A stretch of 64,000 nucleotides of DNA from Unio delphinus (taxonomy: Eukaryota; Mollusca; Bivalvia; Unionida; Unionidae). Below are positions 57,027 to 63,180 of this stretch, piece by piece. The stretch's first letter is position 1. The number at the start of each line of letters is the position of its first letter. The notes beneath the pieces were generated by a model that worked only from the letters and a program-made list of their open reading frames with translations, did not search any database and was not told where the DNA came from. The position numbers and the translations under genes were made by a program. The DNA is taken from assembly GCA_029339505.1 (NCBI GenBank), contig JAQISU010000096.1, positions 920,501 to 984,500 on the forward strand. The letters run 5' to 3'.

Positions 57027-60000
57027 TTACTACTCATCATCATCATCATCATCAAAGTGTCACAAACTTTATAAATGATGTTCAGTAATTGATTGTTATC
57101 ACCCAATACTTTCACTGGTAGATCTAGTTTCAAAAACACCTGTTAATAATTAATACTTGACAAATGTTTCTCTGTCAATATTGATCACATCACTGGCTTT
57201 GTTCCCCATTCAAGTAATTGACTTAATGATCGCTTGAAATACCAGTATATCCATATGCTACTTTTTATTAGATTATATATATCTGAAATAATTTATTTGG
57301 CTATGTACTTTTTCATTGCTTTTCAATGTATTTTCAATTGACAAATTTTATCTGTAGATTAAAAACTAATTGTCATTAAATATACTAAGTCCTATTGAAT
57401 TTATGTATTTATCTGATTTTTTTGTTTGTTTATTGTAGCCGATTTGTATTCTTTTTCCATACCAAATAACATATTACCAAATAATAAGTAGTAATACACA
57501 CAATCTCAATTCCAGAATGAAACATGGTAACAAGTTGCAATTTTCTGGACACAGTTGCTATAATTATGAAGAAATAATGACACATGATTAAGTGATTTGG
57601 TACGGTAATGATAAAAGGTCACTCAATGATAAATGATTTAGTACAATTCACTTATTTGTATAAACGAGAAAACAAGAGGACTCGCAATAACTAGAAAACA
57701 AAGGGACAATAAAACGCTGATAGCCACAACATGGTGTACAGTGTGTCTGATTTACTGTCCTGTCTCAATAATAAATAGTTATTAGTATACATAGTGTACT
57801 AAGCACTTCAAGTAATGGACTAAACTGGCTCAATTAGATGCACAGATCAATTTCAGAATATCTTTTTTTTTTAATTACAGCCACAACAAAATATTTAACA
57901 TGTTCCCTACAGCCAAACTCTCTAGGGAGGTGGAGTGCTAGAGTTGTCAATGAAAAACAGGAACTGTTGGCCAACAAGAAACACAATTTGTTTAAGCCTC
58001 ATCAGGTCATCCAAAGATGGATACACATATGCTTGCCAAATGTCATCAATCTACTAAAAGTGGTTTTGTGCACTCCTGATAATGAGCTTCTATGGACAGA
58101 CATGTGGACAAATAAAATCAAATAAAGATGCCCAATCTACAATTAGTACCAGGAAGTGTCTCAAAGTATGGACAGAAACTTCCCTGACTTTGTAATTGGA
58201 GTGATCTTCCCAAATACCCAGATAATAATTGTATTTAAAGAAGCAGCATCAGTGAACTACATCATTGTTCATATCACAATAAAGGTATCTGCATTGAAAA
58301 TGACCTTTCACTGGAGTCATATGCTATGACCCCCCCACCCCCACTGTGACCTCAAGACACACAAATAGCGTCTAAAAACAAACAACACTAAGAATATGGC
58401 ATGTATGCTACATAGTAGTAGTATTTAAGGTTTTAAGTGAAACCGGCCATGAAGGGTTATATGTTCACAATTTTACACTACCAATTAGTATGGTAGTGAT
58501 TCAGATTTTCCCGTGAGGAAGAAATGGTGCCACATCCCCACAGGCATTTATGCATACAAAGTATGCCATTTAATTTGGTCGTCATGTCGTGCCCCTAGAA
58601 GGGGCTATCGACATGAATGAGAGACCTAGGGGAGTGGGAATAGAACAGCCACGCACTCAACCCTATCAACTATGTATGCTACATGATGCTATTTTTAGAG
58701 AGTCAATTCAATTTCATCCAGAGGGTCCTGCAATCCCTATGAATAAATGATAACATAATGTTAAATGATATTATATTGTTTATGTCAATTAAGGGTTTTT
58801 ATTAAAAAATGGGACTAAAATCACCGGTAATATTTATCCAGTCTTTTGGGAACTTTAAAAAAATAATTACTTTTTCTTGCTGTCTAGATAATTTGAGTGA
58901 AATGGAAATTATAAATTTTCCTGAATGTTTTGTCCTCAAAAATGATACACCTCATGTGTTCGGTCTCAGCAGGAAGTGCATTATAGGTGAACTAGGTTGA
59001 TTCATATTACACCTTGAAAATAAATGATTACTTGATACCATTTTGTTCATATAACTAAATTTCAATCAGAGTTATATGTTCAAACAATCTAAATGTGTTA
59101 AACACAATTTTCACTCAGTTATCTATTTTAGTAATTATGACATCCTCCATTTTTGAATTTGCATCTGTAAAATGAGCGTTAATCCTGAAAATCCTATGGC
59201 CTCTGCATAGAAAAAGGAGTATAGTCTGACTTTTATTGTACCAGTAGTATGTATTGAAAGCATACTTACTTCGGCCCCTCTCCACATACTAGTAATGTCT
59301 AGAAGGGATTCATGTAAGGTGATAAAGTGGCAAAAATACAGTGATCCGTAAGAAAAATTTCAGATCTGGTACTGACTCTGACCTCTCAGCCAGCAGAGAG
59401 TTTTTATTAAAAAGCCAGCAAAGACTAGGATAATCCAAGTGTTTTCAAGGTCAAATGGTAAAAGTTTACATTCCATCTTGAATCATGTTTAATTGTCAGC
59501 TAAAAAAAAACATGTTATGTCTGTAAATTGTATGTACATTACTATAAAACCTGACTTTAGAGACCACTGAAATGTGACCAACTTTCTTCACAGACCATGA
59601 TATCCTTGCATATATTTATTGATTGGTGTTATGACCCATTACACATGATCATCTGTCTCTGACAGATAATTATTTATGGAATAAAGGGTGGTCTTTCAAA
59701 ACAGGTATATACAGTATCTGGCCCATGACCTGGTGGAAGCGTGTGTCTATGTCTGTGTGTCTGTGTCTGTGTGTTTGTTTTGGTCTTTTAATGTAGCTTT
59801 AAAAATTTTTCAGTCATATTGCTATGATGTCTGCAGTGTGACAGTTTATAGTGATGTCTAGCACTGGTTCATCATGCCACAGATATGTAGCATTGTGTCC
59901 CACCCAGTCACATTATTCTGACACCAGGCTAACAAGTCCTAAATTTTAACCTCTTAATGCTGAGTGCCAAGTGAGGCAGCTGTTAGTACCAGTTTTGTAA

Positions 60001-63000
60001 GTCTTTGGTATGACCCACAACTTTCTGCATCCAAGGTGGACATTCTAACCACTAGGCCACCAGTGTGGTCATCTGGAGGAAGTTGATTTAAGATAAGATT
60101 GAGATAGATCCCTTGTCAAGCCTATTTCAACTAACGAAGCCATTATAGGCATGCACACTACCAATATCTCAGTCCATATATTATATTATTCCCCTCTGTG
60201 GGCCTCATGATATATTACTGGTAAGTATAAAAGCACAAAGTGTAAATGAAATGCATTAACAGAATAAATTTGGAGAGCATTTTTTTCAAAATTTAAAATG
60301 ACAACTGCTTAAAAGAAAATGTTTTAACAATTTTGTCTTGGAACACATTAAGAATTGTTTCATATCAAATGGTTTGTGGCACTAATTATTCCAAAGAATT
60401 ACAGCAGTGTAAGCAAATTACTTTTATAAGCATTTGTTTTTGCTAATGGTGTTTTGTAACAATCATATGCAATCAATATCAATTTAGGTTCTTGGTGTTC
60501 TTTCAACCTAAATGAAATAGATAACCCAAATATCTGGAGTAATGTTCATTTTTAACTTTGAACATTATTGCAAATCAGTATTCATATTTCAGCCATTTAA
60601 ATTCAGTCAAAGGATTTTGCATCAAACAATAAATCTAGGACAATTGTTGCTGCCCTTTTTTGAAGTTTGTGGATTGTTCCACTATTGCTTATTGTAATTT
60701 CCAACAGTTGAGTGGAAGATAACTTGTTATCCTCTTTAAAAGACAAATTATTGAGCTTACTAAAAATTACACCAGTCTAGATTCTTATCAGCATGTACTT
60801 CAAAAGTTGTTATGTGTCAACATTTTCATTTAGATTATCTTCAGTATACATGTAAATAGTTCAAAATTTGGATTTCTATTCAACTGATAACATCTGCCTA
60901 TTTCCAAGCAACTTTGCTGGCTTTTTGAGAGTTTGATAAACACGTTATTCTGTTAGCGCAATATTCAACTTCATGTCAATTTTCACCCAATTGTTTGTTC
61001 AATGTGTTAGCATTAAAATCAGACTTATGAAAAGTATTATCATCTGATCAGTATTTGAATCATGTACATACAGGGGCAAGTCATTTTTAAACTGTAGGAA
61101 TAATATAGGGCCTAAAATAGATCACTATGGCAGTCCTTTGTTGATGGACATCAGCACTGATTGAATGTTACCAAAAATAACCTTATAGCTTCTGTCAGAT
61201 AGATATGATTTTAAACATGAGAGTGATAAAGAAAAGAACGTTGGTACTGTTCCAGTTTCCATGCAAGTATATTATGGTCATCTAAGTCTAAAGACTTTGG
61301 TATATATTTCCAACAATTTTCCAATGTCACTATCAGACAACTATTAATCAGACTGACAGAGCTGTTTGGTCTAAATTTGGATTGGGATGGGTGAATTCAA
61401 GTACTTTAAGCTGTAACATAGAGCTCTTTTGAAACGTGTCTTTTAAGGTAGTGTCAATATGTTTGGCAGAATAAGATATTGGTCTTTAATTATCTGGCTC
61501 TAATTTTTAGACTATTTTATAAACAGGCATAACCATGGCAGCCTTCAGTTGAGATAAAAACAAATTTCCTTAGTAATGCTTTAATAGGATAAAAATATGA
61601 GGCAATACTATCAGCATCTTTGAAATCAATGATTCCATCTGTTCCACTCCAGCCGATTTCATAGAATTTAACTTTTCCAGTTCACTTAGTACATCTAAAC
61701 AGCATACAAATGGAATACAGTAGTGAACTGTATACTTTCAGAGATTTTCAATTTAATAAAGTCTGCATTAATTATTGGAATGTTGGAAGTTAAATTTTGT
61801 TACATTAATGAAGTACACATTAAATTTGTTAACAATATCATGCATGCCAATAGTTACCGTTCCATGTTAATTTGAGATCCTACTGTTTCTGTTTGGAGTA
61901 AAGTCCCTCAGAATTGTCCATATTTCTATTGGATGATCTGTATTTGCAAAGGATGTTTTATACAAATTTATTTTAGCAGACTAAATTATGGCTGTGCAAT
62001 GGTGCCTTGGATGAGTGCTGTCTTTGGCATGCCCACTGCAAAAAGATACTGTAAACTTCACATAATAGTTCTCAGGCTTGGCACCACAGTCAGTCACCAA
62101 TATCACCCACCCTTTTGGAAACAATGCTTACAGACCTAACATACCAATATTGGTGCTGACAAGGTAAAACTGATGGAATTCAGTATATGCATTCATTCAT
62201 ATGGAATCTGCCTGTTTATAAAATATCCCCCCTCCCTCTTTATCAGTAGTTTCTGTTCTGTCTTTTCTTTCAGTTTCATGGTTTCACATCAGCCTAACAC
62301 ATGGACTTTTTCTTGTTTAATTCAATATCAGTGTGTTTTCAGTTTGTGTTTGGGAGTTTCCATGTTCAAACTTACATTTGTTTGTTCTTTTAATGGGCAA
62401 ATTGTGTTGTGGAGTTTCCATGTTCCAACTACATCCATTCTTTTGATGGGCATTTTGTGCTGTGGAGTTTCCATGGTTCCAACTACATCAATTCTTTTGA
62501 TGGGCATTTTGTGCTGTGGAGTTTCCATGTTCTAACTACATCCATTCTTTTGATGGGCATTTTGTGCTGTGGAGTTTCCATGTTCCAATAACATCCATTC
62601 TTTTGATGGGCATTTTGTGCTGTGGAGGATTATTCCAGCTAAATCTATGTGTGCATGATGGGCATTTTGTGTTATGGAATCTCCATGTCCAGCTACATCC
62701 ATGTCTGCATTCTTTAAAATTTTTGCAATGGATTCTCCATGTTCCAGCTAAATACATGTGTGTATGATTGGCAATTTGTGTTGCAGTATCCATATTCCAA
62801 ATAATTTTAGTTGGAAAGAAAGATGCTACAACAAATTATGCTCCAGCTTCTGCGAAGTCATATAAAATCTCAAGAATAATCTCATATATAATCTCATGGA
62901 AAATGTCATGGAAAATCTCATAATCTCATGCAAAATCTCATGGAAAATCTCATAATCTCATGCAAAATCTCATGGAAAATCTCATAATCTCATGCAAAAT

Positions 63001-63095
63001 CTCATGGAAAATCTCATGGAAAATCCAAGGACCTCATGTAAAGTTTCCTTCCAGATTTATAAATGAAAGAAATGGAAGATTTGAAGAAAGCAAAA

Positions 63096-63180
<85 letters not shown>

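Noticed and set aside
57838..58125. Plus-strand 95-codon frame as a gene
   Set aside because: No recognised domain, no clear promoter or splice context, and it lies in a long intron of the opposite-strand gene.
62173..62535. Hydrophobic 120-codon plus-strand frame
   Set aside because: Its second half is the 53/54-bp minisatellite and the first half has no family signal.
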